The notes below the pieces were generated by a model. The model was not told the DNA's origin and made no database searches. It worked only from the letters and a program-made list of their open reading frames with translations. This document shows, in pieces, positions 1-8,835 of a DNA stretch of 34,988 nt (position 1 is the first letter of the stretch; each line of letters begins with the position of its first letter). Source of the stretch: Branchiostoma floridae (lineage: Eukaryota; Chordata; Leptocardii; Amphioxiformes; Branchiostomatidae); contig NC_049982.1 in NCBI RefSeq assembly GCF_000003815.2, positions 31,224,407 to 31,259,394 of the forward strand. The letters run 5' to 3'. Position numbers and translations under genes: made by a program.

Positions 1-70
1 GAACCTACCTGATCATCTTCTCTTGGACAGAAGTAGTATGGACACAATTTACATGTCAATTTGGTATTTT

Positions 71-160
71 TCCGGGGGGTACTTTTATTCCAGGGGGTAC
101 TTTTATTAGATTTTGAAGATTTGTCCGGGGGGTACTTTTATTCCAGGGGGTACTTCTATT
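71..160. repeat. Two direct copies of a 37-nt G/T-rich unit
   Basis: Near-identical 37-nt segments lie at 71-107 and 124-160. Each contains two 'GGGGGTACTTTTATT'-like submotifs, one starting TCCGG and one starting CCAGG. A 16-nt unrelated spacer separates them. No coding potential is seen. It resembles a short local tandem duplication. Confidence 0.8.
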
Positions 161-547
161 TGAGAGGTGAGAGTACTTGCCCGAAACAACTTTTCACTTG
201 AAGGAATTTAGATGACATATTTCTAATTCTATTTATTTTCACTTCTTTTATTTTGTTCCGAACATTTTGTTCATTTTTAACATTACAGGCTTGAAAAGTA
301 TATACTTTAGAGTTTGAGTCTTTTTAAAGACTAATCTTTTTAAAAAAACAAGGAAAGATTAATAAATGATGATTCTCACCTGAAAGTTGAACTTCCAAGT
401 CCTTCACTTTTATCATGAAACTGCATGGTGTTGTAGCAAGATCTGGCAGTGGAAAGTCAAAGTATCATATGACATTAAAGTAATTTAGATATAACGTGAA
501 ACATTATCATATTTATTAACGTTAACTTAGATTTATTACGTTACCAG
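161..547. other. Gene-free AT-rich DNA
   Basis: I see no open frame with protein-like composition, no RNA gene and no recognisable repeat here. Confidence 0.6.
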
Positions 548-555
548 TAATAAGT

Positions 556-721
556 TAGCCTCCATAGCAGGCTCTCTATGGCCTTTTTTGGCACTTTTGC
601 TGGTCATTTCTTTTTGTACTGGGTCGCTGATTGCTGGCCTTTTCTGACAGCCGGCTGTCAGAATAGGCCAGCATTCAGCAAAAGTGCCAAAAAGGCCATA
701 GAGAGCCTGCTATGGAGGCTA
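556..721. mobile_element. Palindromic MITE with 8-bp target duplication
   Basis: This 166-bp element begins TAGCCTCCATAGCAGGC and ends with its inverse complement. The arms match almost perfectly for about 45 nt. The centre (around 630-685) is a second palindrome about CCGG, so most of the element can fold into one long hairpin. The 8-bp direct repeat TAATAAGT flanks it exactly (548-555 and 722-729). An 8-bp target duplication is typical of hAT- or P-type transposons. Which superfamily mobilised it cannot be told from the termini alone. Confidence 0.88.
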
Positions 722-729
722 TAATAAGT

Positions 730-2762
730 AAAATTTGAACGCTAATATTTAAGTAAAAAGCTATTGTCATTTTTCTCTTGAAAGAGTGGTCGCTACATTT
801 AAGTCAAAGTACTATATATAATTGATTTTTCAACTATGACTTGCGTAGGCGTGTCATTTACATTGTAGTAAAGGGGGAGGGGGGCTGTTGCTATAATTTG
901 TTGTCCACATCATCTGGTGCTTTTAACTATTTTGCTGCACTCACCTGTGAAATCTTCTTCAAATATAGCCTGCAAAGCCTCTTTTTCATCATTTTGCTCA
1001 CTTTTGTAGTCCATACCGATGTAGGAAGTGTCATAAAACCAGTCTTTTTAACCAGTAAAGTTGAAACGTTGCAAAAACTTTCATTTTGGGTTAAAGGTCA
1101 GAATTGGACTGTTCTATTCTTTATGTGGGGAGTTAAATTGGAATATCAGATAGCCAACGTTGTTGCTTTTTAATACTCAGTGTCCTATAATGACCTTTAT
1201 AGATTCTGTACAATATGCGACAAAATACAATGAAAATAGTGTTCCACAACATATCTTAAATGGAGCTTCATAAACATACAACCATATGTCTCCTGTCCTA
1301 ATCGTAGGACAGAAACGCCTCCTTGCAATCTGAAGGTAAACTGCAGGTCCGAACTTTGAAGTATAGATTTGGAATGACCAGTATAAATGTCAGTGGCACG
1401 GAGAAAAGATAACTTAGTGACATAATTTAGAGACTCTTCGTAATGAAATATGCCTACGCCGACGACAACTTATGCTTCATGTTCTTTGCAATTGGTATAG
1501 TCTACAACTTACAATTTATGGTAACGTTAACCAATAGAGAACGACTACATAAACTTTCTAAAACCGATTTCCAGCTACCTAGTGGTATGAGAGCCCCCTA
1601 GCTCCCATTACTGGTACGGCAACAATGATCAACAATAGATAAGTTTCTTTTTCTTAGTTTTTATTTTGTAATGTTTACTTATTACTACATTGTACATTGT
1701 GTTATTTTATAATTTTCATTGTGTTATTTGGAACTCTAGTTGTCAATATATAACGTTATACTTGTTACAACTTGCAAGGCAGTTCCTCAGTCATGATTAA
1801 AACAAATCCAACTTGTTGCAGATTCTTCAAAATATTAACTAAACAACTTCCACACTTAACAGAGTATCTAAACCTTAAACAAAACGATTGCGATGCTTAA
1901 GAGGTGCGTATTGTGTAGATGCTTGCGACTGCGTATAGAAAGCTTACAGACATCATACGGACTTCGTCAGACTCGAATGAATGTACCAGCTGGTCCGCAT
2001 AACCATCACAAAAATCTAGACTCAAATCCGTAAAACGAATATAGTAATACTTATCTGATTAGACGGATGAAATTGTCCCAATTATGTTTATTTTTTTTAA
2101 TGTTTTCCCCATCCGTTCCCTTACCACATCTATTTAACAGCATTCCAATAAGAAAAATACTTATTTTTTTTAAATGTAGAACTCAGATACTGACTACAAT
2201 TCATAACACTCATTGAAGAATACGTTCACGGCTGTTCTTTGCATAGTTTCACGTGCTGCATAGCAACTGTTCCATGCAATGTCACCCTTTTGGATACGTG
2301 CAAAACACAGGAGGGGGTTCTACTAGTATATATTTTGTATCTTATGTCGATTTTTTGTCAACAAACAACGTACAAAAATTGAAAAACAGATTATTTGATC
2401 ATTAATTTGAGAAAATCCTAACGCTTGTACTAATGTACCACTGAAGGTATTTTCTCAAATGACTACAAGTACTAGTGACTGACAGTAGTAGTAGAAGTAG
2501 TAGTAATTTGAGAAAAATACCAACGATTGTACTTGTATCACTGAAGGTGACATTGGTGTAATCCTAAACTACGCAGGTGCAGTGAGATGTACTGTGGGTA
2601 ATATGTCAAAGGTGAAGACCCCGGAGACAAAATGCTAAGCAAAACAAGTTTGGGCATTGTTATGCAAATCGAGATGATGGCTGGGAAAAGAACCCATCGC
2701 CTTGAACATGGCACCCACAATGCATTTCAATGCGCATGCGTACTTAGAATAGTAAAATCCTC
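730..2762. other. Gene-free interval 3' of the cytokine-like gene
   Basis: No convincing exon is seen on either strand; a non-ATG frame at 841-1173 has no recognisable composition. Small structures only: a short hairpin at 1294-1313 (CTGTCCTA/TAGGACAG), a direct repeat of about 30 nt with AATTTGAGAAAA near 2405 and 2506, and a (TAG)n run near 2485-2505. The interval should contain the 3' UTR of the minus-strand gene ending at 2763, but I find no obvious AATAAA on that strand close to the stop. Confidence 0.5.
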
Positions 2763-2960
2763 TCAGCTTTCGCTACATGCAGCCACCTCTGATTCGAGCT
2801 GCGTGTTCAGCCGCTCCAGGGTATCGTACAGGCGTTCGAAGAAGACGAGGTCTCGCAAAGCATGATAGAACTGATTGTTCCCCGCGTCCTCAAGGGGAAT
2901 TGACTCTACCGTCCACCCCTGTGGCATAGTGGAGCCGCCCAATTCCCCTGCTGCCCTCAT
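2763..2960 (-). CDS. Cytokine-like gene, terminal exon 5 (helix D)
   Basis: The acceptor is CCAATTGTGCAG; 198 nt including TGA, 65 residues. It finishes helix C, then has a Gly/Pro/Trp CD loop (PQGWTVES), then a long amphipathic helix (FYHALRDLVFFERLYDTLE). It ends EVAACSES, with the second cysteine. A final coding exon near 200 nt carrying helix D is what GH-type genes show. Confidence 0.7.
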   Translation of the reverse strand: MRAAGELGGSTMPQGWTVESIPLEDAGNNQFYHALRDLVFFERLYDTLERLNTQLESEVAACSES

Positions 2961-5900
2961 CTGCACAATTGGAAAATAAAGACACAAATATGACGTAGAA
3001 TCCAATAAAATCTTGTGATTTCGTTATTGTTATTTTGTTATTGTTATTTTCGTTATTGTAATTGGGCTACTCTCTCTTGGCAGCCAGGGGCTGAAGTGCC
3101 AGGAGCTTACAATCGCACTATAAGACCGCACTTACTAACAGTAAGATTATTAAGCTATAAAGTAGACCTACCTTACAAGTCATATTTATCGTATTAAATA
3201 TACGTTTATTTGCCAAAATGAAGTTATAAGTGAGATTTTGCTGTACGAAATTGTTGTATTCACTGAGAAGTTTCTTACCGTTAATCTTAGTTTGAACAGC
3301 AAGTTGCTCAGGGTGACACCAGTGCGATCTAGCAAATTCCGCAAGGTGGCGTCGTAGTCGTCGACATCCGGTGCTTCAAGGATGACTTGTGGGATGGTCA
3401 GATCGTATCCGCTAAGAAGACGATACAGGGGAATCAGGCCCCTGTCGTTCTGGATAATGCAGAACATTTCATTATGAACAGTTCATCTTGAAAACGAATG
3501 TGAAGAAAGTGTTTGTTTGTTTGTTTGAGTTGTGTGTGTGTATGTGTGTGGGGGGCTGTGTGTGTGAGTGTGAGTGTGTTTGACAGAGAGTACGTGAGTA
3601 AGAGAAAGAAAAGGGAAAGATATAAAGAGAGATTGAAAGAAAGAGAGAGAGAGAAAGAAAGAGAAAGAAAAAACATCAAACCTCAATGAAATATGAAATT
3701 CTCAACTTAATAATTTAGCCATCGCTAATGTTAGTAATCGTCCCCTTCCCTTCTTCACTTAATCAACCCCAGGTATCCTCATTCGTCGGGGACAGTTACC
3801 CATGGCCTATAGCACATTACTATCAACTAGGGGTGTCTTCCAGTAACGCTGCGATACCTGAAAATATATCGATAGCCGGGACCTCAATAATTATCAATAT
3901 ATCAAAATCTATACAAATTCACCAAGAACAAAATAAAGGCCCTTGAGTAATATAGGTGTGAACGCACAAACGCTGCCAAAAACAATACCCCAGTCGGAGT
4001 AAACTCTTCTTCACGGAGTTAATAAATACTAACCTGAGAAGATGTTGCGGTGTCGATGACACCAGTCTGGTAAGATTCATCCCTGAAGGCCTTTAACCTC
4101 TGTAAAACAAGCGCAACGAATATTCTCATTAAAAACAGGTAGCTAATAAGCAACGTAGAGATAGGATAGCAATTTACAGAACCACTAGTAGTAAGGCCAC
4201 GTTGATTTGATTATATGGATGACATCCGCGCTCGCACCAATTTTCGGCCATTTCCAAAAAAAAAAAAATTCGACCACACAATAAATTGTGCAAAGCAGCT
4301 GTAAAATGAGCACAAATATTCCATAGATTGAAAAAAAAGTATCAGAAAACAGATAACTAATGCCATAGAATGCCAAAATGAATCTAAAGTCAAAGAATAA
4401 GATGTGAAAGGACAGAAAGAAAAAAAAAAATCTATTGTTGGTTGGGGGAGGTACCCAGTACAGAAAATTCAGGTCCAGAGGATCATTTCCAGGTCCGGAC
4501 ATGAACCTGGACCTGATTGTCTGTGGAAACTTGAGAACTGGCAATACTCAAAACAATGGTAATTGGTCAATTTTGCTACAAAGGAATCTGTTTGGTGGAT
4601 TATTGGACTCCCACTGCATTTTAAAATCCCATCTCCATGTAATAAAGGCTAACTGTCTCTGTACCTTTGACTGTAGAAACTTGGTGCAATTGACTATAAA
4701 CTCTACTTGACTTCGCTCTTGTTGTCTTCTTGGCCCCCCGGTTAGACCCCAAATGGCTGCCGACATAGTGTGTCCATTTTGTAATTGGCGAAACCTGTTC
4801 CTCTGTTGTTTTTTCAGGTCTGTTTTTTTTTTCAGATTGGTCAAGAAGAAAAAATGTTTTGCACCCGTATAATGTACTGGTCCCTACACCTAACTGTTGG
4901 TATACCGTACTATGTGTGTTTAGTCCTATGTTCAACCTTCCTGGCCACTTTGATTTCATACTGAAGGAAACTTTTTTTTTGGCCAAATTTTTTTTTTTAT
5001 TCGCTCGCTCGCATCAGTTTTGGAGTTCCCGGAGGATGTCATCCATATAATTAAATCAACATGGCCTAATGTAGAACAAAAATAGATTGAATGTCAACTG
5101 GTATCATATTGGACTTTGTAGATAACCGTTACTTTTTTTGGCGATCATACTGACATGCGGCGCACTTGCGTACAAAGTCCAGATGAGCAAGTTAATAGAA
5201 ATCGTAGTGTTACCACTGGATTAAAACCAATGTGTAATATTGAATTTATCTGATATTTCGATACTTGGCCAAACATAAGTAAGATCCTTTGTAAAATACG
5301 CGTCAGTTTGCGACCAGTTCCCCCAATTGTGAATTGTTTTAACATCACAAAAAATTGCAATTTCAGGTGGTTTGCGTCAATTTGCGAATTCCTGGCGCAT
5401 TTTGGTCCAATGTGCAGTGATATAAACGCGATAGAAAGACTATGGTGGCCAATTATGCATAAAAATATGAGCGAATAGCTAGTGGGCCCAAACATACATT
5501 ACTTCTTCCTGGCCTTACATCACAAACTATTTGCCACCAAAATATCAAGACCATAGCATGTCCGGGTCAAAAAATTCAAAAACTAAAGTCCTGCTGCAGT
5601 CCCAAAGTCCCATACAAGGGGGCAACATTGACCTTCGTCTTCCCAACCCCATACAACATACCAAATACCATTGTAACACATTCAGAGGTTATAGAGTTGT
5701 AGGCTAACCACAAATAAAATATCCGGAAACACAAACACACACGCAAAAGCTATACATACATTTTTCATGGAGGTAATCAGAGATTGAGAAAACAACAATA
5801 GCGTGCATAAGAAGTAAGATTTGTTTTATTTACTCACTATCATTTTTATAGTGTCGTTGGTCCGTTGGATGGTTTTCCTCGTCAGTTGAAGGTCCCTGCC

Positions 5901-6504
5901 GTATCCCCTGTGCCCACAGGGATCGTAAGGGTTGGGGTTCGTATGGCGGTACACAGAGCGATCTTGACGGTATGGCAGTCGGGACGTCCCGGTAGGAAGG
6001 GTGGACACGAAGCGGACCACAAAGAAGAGCGTCCACACTAGTATGTTTACTGTCAACAAATGAAATAAAGACGATGTTTTAAATTTGTTTCTTCTTCTGT
6101 ATTTTCGTAATTGTAGGGTATTTGACCCAGAAGCCATGGATACTAGGTTCAAATCTTGTCGCGCTACCGATCTTGTACATTCAAAACAAATATAAATGGG
6201 TAAAGTTACCTGTCTTTGTTTAGTGAGAAGCGGCGGAATGGAAAGAATGGGCTCCACCTCCCATTACTGACCCTGGAACAATGGTCCTAAGTCCGACCTT
6301 TAGCCTTTTATCTCAGAAAGTTTAAAAGTATTACCTTTTCCGTTTTTCACTTTTTGAACCCAAACTACCCACTAGCAGCATACTCTTTCTCAAACATCTG
6401 TCTTAAGTACTCCGGTTCTTTTCGTTTCTTTCATCACTTATATATAAAGATAAGAAATAGATAGGAGATGAAACTTATAACTCACCTTTCGGCTGATAAA
6501 GCAT
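2763..6504 (-). CDS. Putative secreted four-helix-bundle cytokine, five exons
   Basis: Joined exons 6504-6486, 6049-5838, 4099-4034, 3449-3279 and 2960-2763 give 666 nt (221 residues plus TGA). All introns are GT-AG, with phases 1-0-0-0. Residues 1-25 form a signal peptide: the basic residue K6, the hydrophobic run ILVWTLFFVV, then a polar Leu-Pro-Thr region. Predicted amphipathic helices lie at about 59-90 (A), 101-118 (B), 132-163 (C) and 184-215 (D). Only two cysteines remain in the mature chain, C51 before helix A and C218 after helix D, which suggests a disulfide closing the bundle. N71-D-T is a glycosylation sequon. Helix A and the following SYQTG resemble the A-helix end of CNTF/CLCF1 by eye. 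Length and exon pattern match IL-6-family and growth-hormone-type genes as I know them. Known ligands of this fold act through JAK/STAT-coupled receptors. The exon model is fairly secure; the family is inference, and a GH-like hormone is the main alternative. Confidence 0.6.
3022..3056. repeat. GTTATT-type microsatellite
   Basis: Imperfect (GTTATT)n run in the last intron of the cytokine-like gene. Confidence 0.7.
3279..3449 (-). CDS. Cytokine-like gene, exon 4 (helices B and C)
   Basis: The acceptor is CTGCATTATCCAG and the donor is ACG|GTAAGA; 171 nt, phase 0/0, 57 residues. An in-frame TGA a few codons upstream of the acceptor shows that the exon cannot extend further. It encodes a helix around LIPLYRLLSGYDL and a leucine-rich amphipathic helix beginning YDATLRNLL. 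Confidence 0.7.
3511..3672. repeat. Compound simple repeat (TTTG)n, (GT)n, (GA)n
   Basis: GTTT and GT repeats run to about 3580 and are followed by GA/AGAA-rich DNA to 3672. On the minus strand this yields artefactual Leu/Ser- and Thr/His-rich open frames, which are not genes. It lies in the intron between exons 3 and 4 of the cytokine-like gene. Confidence 0.85.
3745..4010. repeat. Dispersed repeat also present in NHL-gene introns
   Basis: Shares ordered, diverged blocks with 16060-16310 and 18110-18430: a 'CTTCTTC..AATC/AAATCCCAG' start, 'CATTCGTCGGGGACAG', 'TGCGATACCTGA', 'GGGACCTCAATAAT' and, against 18110-18430, a final 'ACCCCAGTCGGA'. No tRNA-like head or inverted termini could be fixed, so its class is unknown. 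Confidence 0.55.
4034..4099 (-). CDS. Cytokine-like gene, exon 3 (end of helix A)
   Basis: The acceptor is CTTGTTTTACAG and the donor is CAG|GTTAGT; 66 nt, phase 0/0, 22 residues. It reads RLKAFRDESYQTG and continues into a Thr/Ser-rich AB loop. It is too short to stand out as an open frame and was found from its splice sites and phase. Confidence 0.6.
4195..5066. mobile_element. Harbinger-type MITE, 872 bp, TAA duplication
   Basis: Terminal inverted repeats of about 35 nt start GGCCACGTTGATTTGATTAT at the left and GGCCATGTTGATTTAATTAT (as inverse complement) at the right. Both lead into TATGGATGACATCC. The trinucleotide TAA flanks it on both sides (4192-4194, 5067-5069), as expected for PIF/Harbinger. 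No transposase is seen; open frames inside are composition artefacts. It sits in the intron between exons 2 and 3 of the cytokine-like gene. Confidence 0.85.
5520..5795. repeat. Dispersed repeat copy of the 29.3/32-kb family
   Basis: Ordered blocks (accatagcatgt, ctgctgcagt, cattgaccttcgtcttcccaa, accaaatacca, a final tttcatggaggtaa) match 29340-29597 and the array at 32160-33350. It is diverged and non-coding. Confidence 0.65.
5838..6049 (-). CDS. Cytokine-like gene, exon 2 (signal peptide, helix A)
   Basis: The acceptor is TTTGTTGACAG and the donor is ATA|GTGAGT; 212 nt, phase 1 in and 0 out. It encodes the hydrophobic signal core (NILVWTLFFVV), a basic Tyr/Pro-rich linker with the single cysteine C51, and the first half of helix A (LQLTRKTIQRTNDTIKMI). 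Confidence 0.65.
6095..6295 (+). mobile_element. Degenerate tRNA-derived SINE
   Basis: A B-box-like GGTTCAAATCT lies near 6150 in a tRNA-like 3' half. It is followed by an A-rich body and a tail block, gggctccacctcccattactg, like the tails of other SINEs in the window. The A box is not convincing. It lies in the first intron of the cytokine-like gene. Confidence 0.4.
6486..6504 (-). CDS. Cytokine-like gene, coding exon 1 (19 nt)
   Basis: ATG-CTT-TAT-CAG-CCG-AAA-G is followed directly by the strong donor GTGAGT (6485-6480), leaving phase 1. The ATG has A at -3, and an in-frame TGA lies two codons upstream. It joins the phase-1 acceptor at 6050 and supplies the N-region of the signal peptide. 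A tiny first coding exon ending in phase 1 is characteristic of IL-6- and GH-type genes. This exon is the least certain of the five because it is so short. Confidence 0.5.
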
Positions 6505-6867
6505 ACTTCAGTCCTTTATAGTATCAGATAGCGCGTAGTAACTGCAGACGTTCGTTTTTGATGACAAGTACCTTTGGATTCCTACTGAACTTACGGTCTG
6601 TGCAGGTTTTATAGGGAAACTCTATTGTTTTAGACTTAGTCATCGTCGTAGTCACCAACGATTCTGACTATTATTAGACAAGGCAAAATCCAAATTTCGT
6701 TGAAATGTTTTGAACTCGGTCAAGTTGATTATGTTTAGCTGTCTCAGGTATGAGGATACGCCTCTGACGCAATACGCCCACCTTTTCTCTCTAGGGAAAC
6801 GATGCTTTGGTTTTTTTTCCACCGGGGCCATGAAAAGGTACGGGTGACTATTCCTCGAAACCATGGA
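6505..6867. promoter_or_regulatory. Probable 5' flank of the cytokine-like gene
   Basis: This interval lies directly upstream of the proposed ATG on the minus strand. A TATAAA at 6519-6514 is only about 10 nt upstream of the ATG, too close to drive initiation before it, so the transcription start is probably further upstream. No other motif is claimed. Confidence 0.25.
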
Positions 6868-7492
6868 GACCACAGCAAGTAAATTTTATGGATGACATCC
6901 ACTGTAAACTGCAAAAATAATGAGGTAGGGTGAAAGAAAAACAAGACGGGTAAAAAGAAAGGATGGCAAATTTTAAAAATAGACACCATAATCGTTGTAC
7001 AATTGAAGTGACAAAACATGGTATCACTATAAGCCAAGAGGTCTTTCATTCCTGAGTGTATTCAAGATGACTGCGCAAAGTGACACTGTTGAGGTATACC
7101 GGTATCATTTACCAAGTTGACAACTACCCTCATGGCTACAACACAGGTGTCACTTCTACACTTACCAATTTAGTGTCACTTCTACAACTACAGTCATGAC
7201 TACCTCACTATAGCGTCACTTCTACAACTACAGTCATGACTACCTCACTATAGCGTCACTTCTACAACTACAGTCATGGGTACCTCACTATAGTGTCACT
7301 TGTACAACTACAGTCATGACTACCTCACTATAGTGTCACTTCTACAACTACAGTCATGGGTCCCACACAACACATGTGGTATTTTCTCATCATATTGATC
7401 ATCTCTGGAGGGGAAAAAATCATATTATTACACAATCAGGTGAACATCAATTTGCGCGATGATGTCATCCGTAAACTTTACTTGCTATGGCC
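6868..7492. mobile_element. Harbinger-type MITE, copy 1 (expanded)
   Basis: Termini G(A/G)CCACAGCAAGTAAATTTT..TGGATGACATCC and the inverse (GATGTCATCC..TTTACTTGCTATGGCC) match the copy at 30864-31380 over most of the length. The right flank is TTA but the left flank is degraded. Its internal 40-bp repeats are expanded (7173-7358), which explains the greater length. Confidence 0.8.
7173..7358. repeat. 40-bp tandem repeat, about 4.6 copies
   Basis: Units start at 7173, 7213, 7253, 7293 and 7333 (last partial). Each reads approximately GTGTCACTTCTACAACTACA followed by GTCATGACTACCTCACTATA, with few substitutions. It is contained in the Harbinger-type MITE; the other copy has only diverged remnants. 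Confidence 0.92.
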
Positions 7493-8424
7493 TTACCTAC
7501 CTCTGTGTGTCGTCAAAACATCCACCCTACCCACCCCTAGAACTTAATGAAAGTATTCCGACGCTTTATTGTTAAACAAATGTAAACACATTCAACGGCG
7601 ATAATCTCTTTTTTAAAAAGCCTACGCAGAGGTCGCCTGACTGTATACAAGTTCACATACCTACGTAACGCCATTATGATTTGATTATAAGAACGACGTC
7701 CTTTTAGGGCAAAAAAATAAGAGTTGGGCCCAAAACTTGAGAATACCTTCATTATTATGGAATCTATCTTGTCAGAAAGGGTTAACAAATGACTAAGCTA
7801 ACAGATCTTGGTATACCAAACAATGAGTTTTCGTTTTTGTTCTTCTACAATTTCTTGAAAGACTTCGAAAACTTCGCTTGGAAAACTTCGCCAGTATTTC
7901 TTTTTGTGTGAGGTGTACGTTTAATCATAGAAAAAGAGGAATTCTAAGACAATATTTTCCACTTTGGATTTGGTTTGCAACTTATGGCATATATTTACCT
8001 CTTCTTTTACGTAATATATCTGTTGTTTTTCTAAGTATCTCTTTCCGATTTTTAGGGGAGTTTAAGACATATATTTCCCTCTTTCTTGCTAAAGAACAAA
8101 ACAGATGCGCGAATGAATCCCATCCATGCAATCAAGTCAGTGTATAAATGCTTATTAGGCCAGATCCAGATGTGAAAGATCATAGTAAGGTCCTTGACCT
8201 AGAGGTGTGGCTCTGACCTTAAAGAAGGAATTTTTACGTCAGATCCGGTAAAATTCCGTCACTTCCGGGAGGATATCCTAAACTGGGGCTCGGCAGTGGA
8301 TTTACCTTGATGCATTATTGTAGCCGGAAGGAACCCACTGATCGGAGTAATGAGGCTGTTTACGAACACAGGAACCCCCATGTTACGTCCCTTCCGGAAT
8401 TCAGGCCTTTGTGGATCTTTGTGA
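7493..8424. other. Gene-free interval
   Basis: No supportable exon or RNA gene is seen. The part at 8160-8430 is more GC-rich, with several CTTCCGG (ETS-like) words, but nothing specific can be assigned. Confidence 0.45.
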
Positions 8425-8650
8425 CGTCGTGTGTCGCGTTACTGGTACCTAGAGCGTTCGGCTCATAATCTAGAGGTCCCGAGTTCGATACCCGCCGTGC
8501 CCCCGACGTTGTGCCCCTGGGAAAGGCACTTTACACGACCTTCCTCACCCAGGTGTAAAAATGAGTACCTGACTTCGGTCGGGGAGGTAAAAGAAAATAC
8601 TACCTTTACCTTCTGTCTGTACTGTGTATGTGGCACTGTTAATATTAGTT
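8425..8650 (+). mobile_element. tRNA-derived SINE, forward
   Basis: The head resembles a tRNA: GGTACCTAGAGCG, a CAT anticodon position within GGCTCATAATC, then B box GAGTTCGATACCC. The body contains GTGCCCCTGGGAAAGGCACT, a block common in deuterostome SINEs. The tail contains CTGACTTCGGTCGGGGAGGT, also found at 22030-22055. It is unlikely to be a functional tRNA because the acceptor stem and CCA-proximal end do not pair. Confidence 0.75.
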
Positions 8651-8654
8651 ACTA

Positions 8655-8835
8655 ACTTAAGTGCAGTGCCACATTGTCCTCGTCTGTCCAAAAGCAAAAA
8701 AGAAAAGATCCTGAGTCGAGTGATAACATAAGTGTAAAGTGCCTTTGCCAAGGGCACAACATTAGAAGTTGTAAGAGATTCGAGCCCAGAACCCTTACCA
8801 CCACTCACTCCCCTCTTTATAAAACCGGACTGTTC
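8655..8835 (-). mobile_element. tRNA-derived SINE, reverse, facing the previous one
   Basis: The inverse complement carries B-box-like GGGCTCGAATCTC, then GTTGTGCCCTTGGCAAAGGC and the CACTTTACAC block shared with the forward SINE. The two tails meet near 8650-8660, giving a tail-to-tail inverted pair. Confidence 0.7.

Noticed and set aside
841-1173. 110-codon open frame on the plus strand
   Set aside because: It begins with a non-ATG codon in AT-rich DNA, has no recognisable motif and no splice context.
3434-3686. Leu/Ser/Phe- and Thr/His-rich open frames on the minus strand
   Set aside because: They are translations of a (GT)n/(GA)n simple repeat. Only the segment ending at 3449 is treated as exon, in a different frame.
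4185-5050. Several open frames of 60-121 codons on both strands
   Set aside because: All lie within the 872-bp MITE, overlap each other and show no transposase motif.
5145-5495. 116-codon minus-strand frame with a hydrophobic stretch
   Set aside because: No splice sites in phase with the cytokine-like gene and no protein-like conservation pattern by eye.
6514-6519. TATAAA as a TATA box for the cytokine-like gene
   Set aside because: It lies about 10 nt upstream of the proposed ATG, so initiation from it would start within or after the first coding exon.
8440-8510. Functional tRNA-Met gene
   Set aside because: Only the D-arm to B-box part is tRNA-like. The acceptor stem does not pair and the SINE body follows directly.
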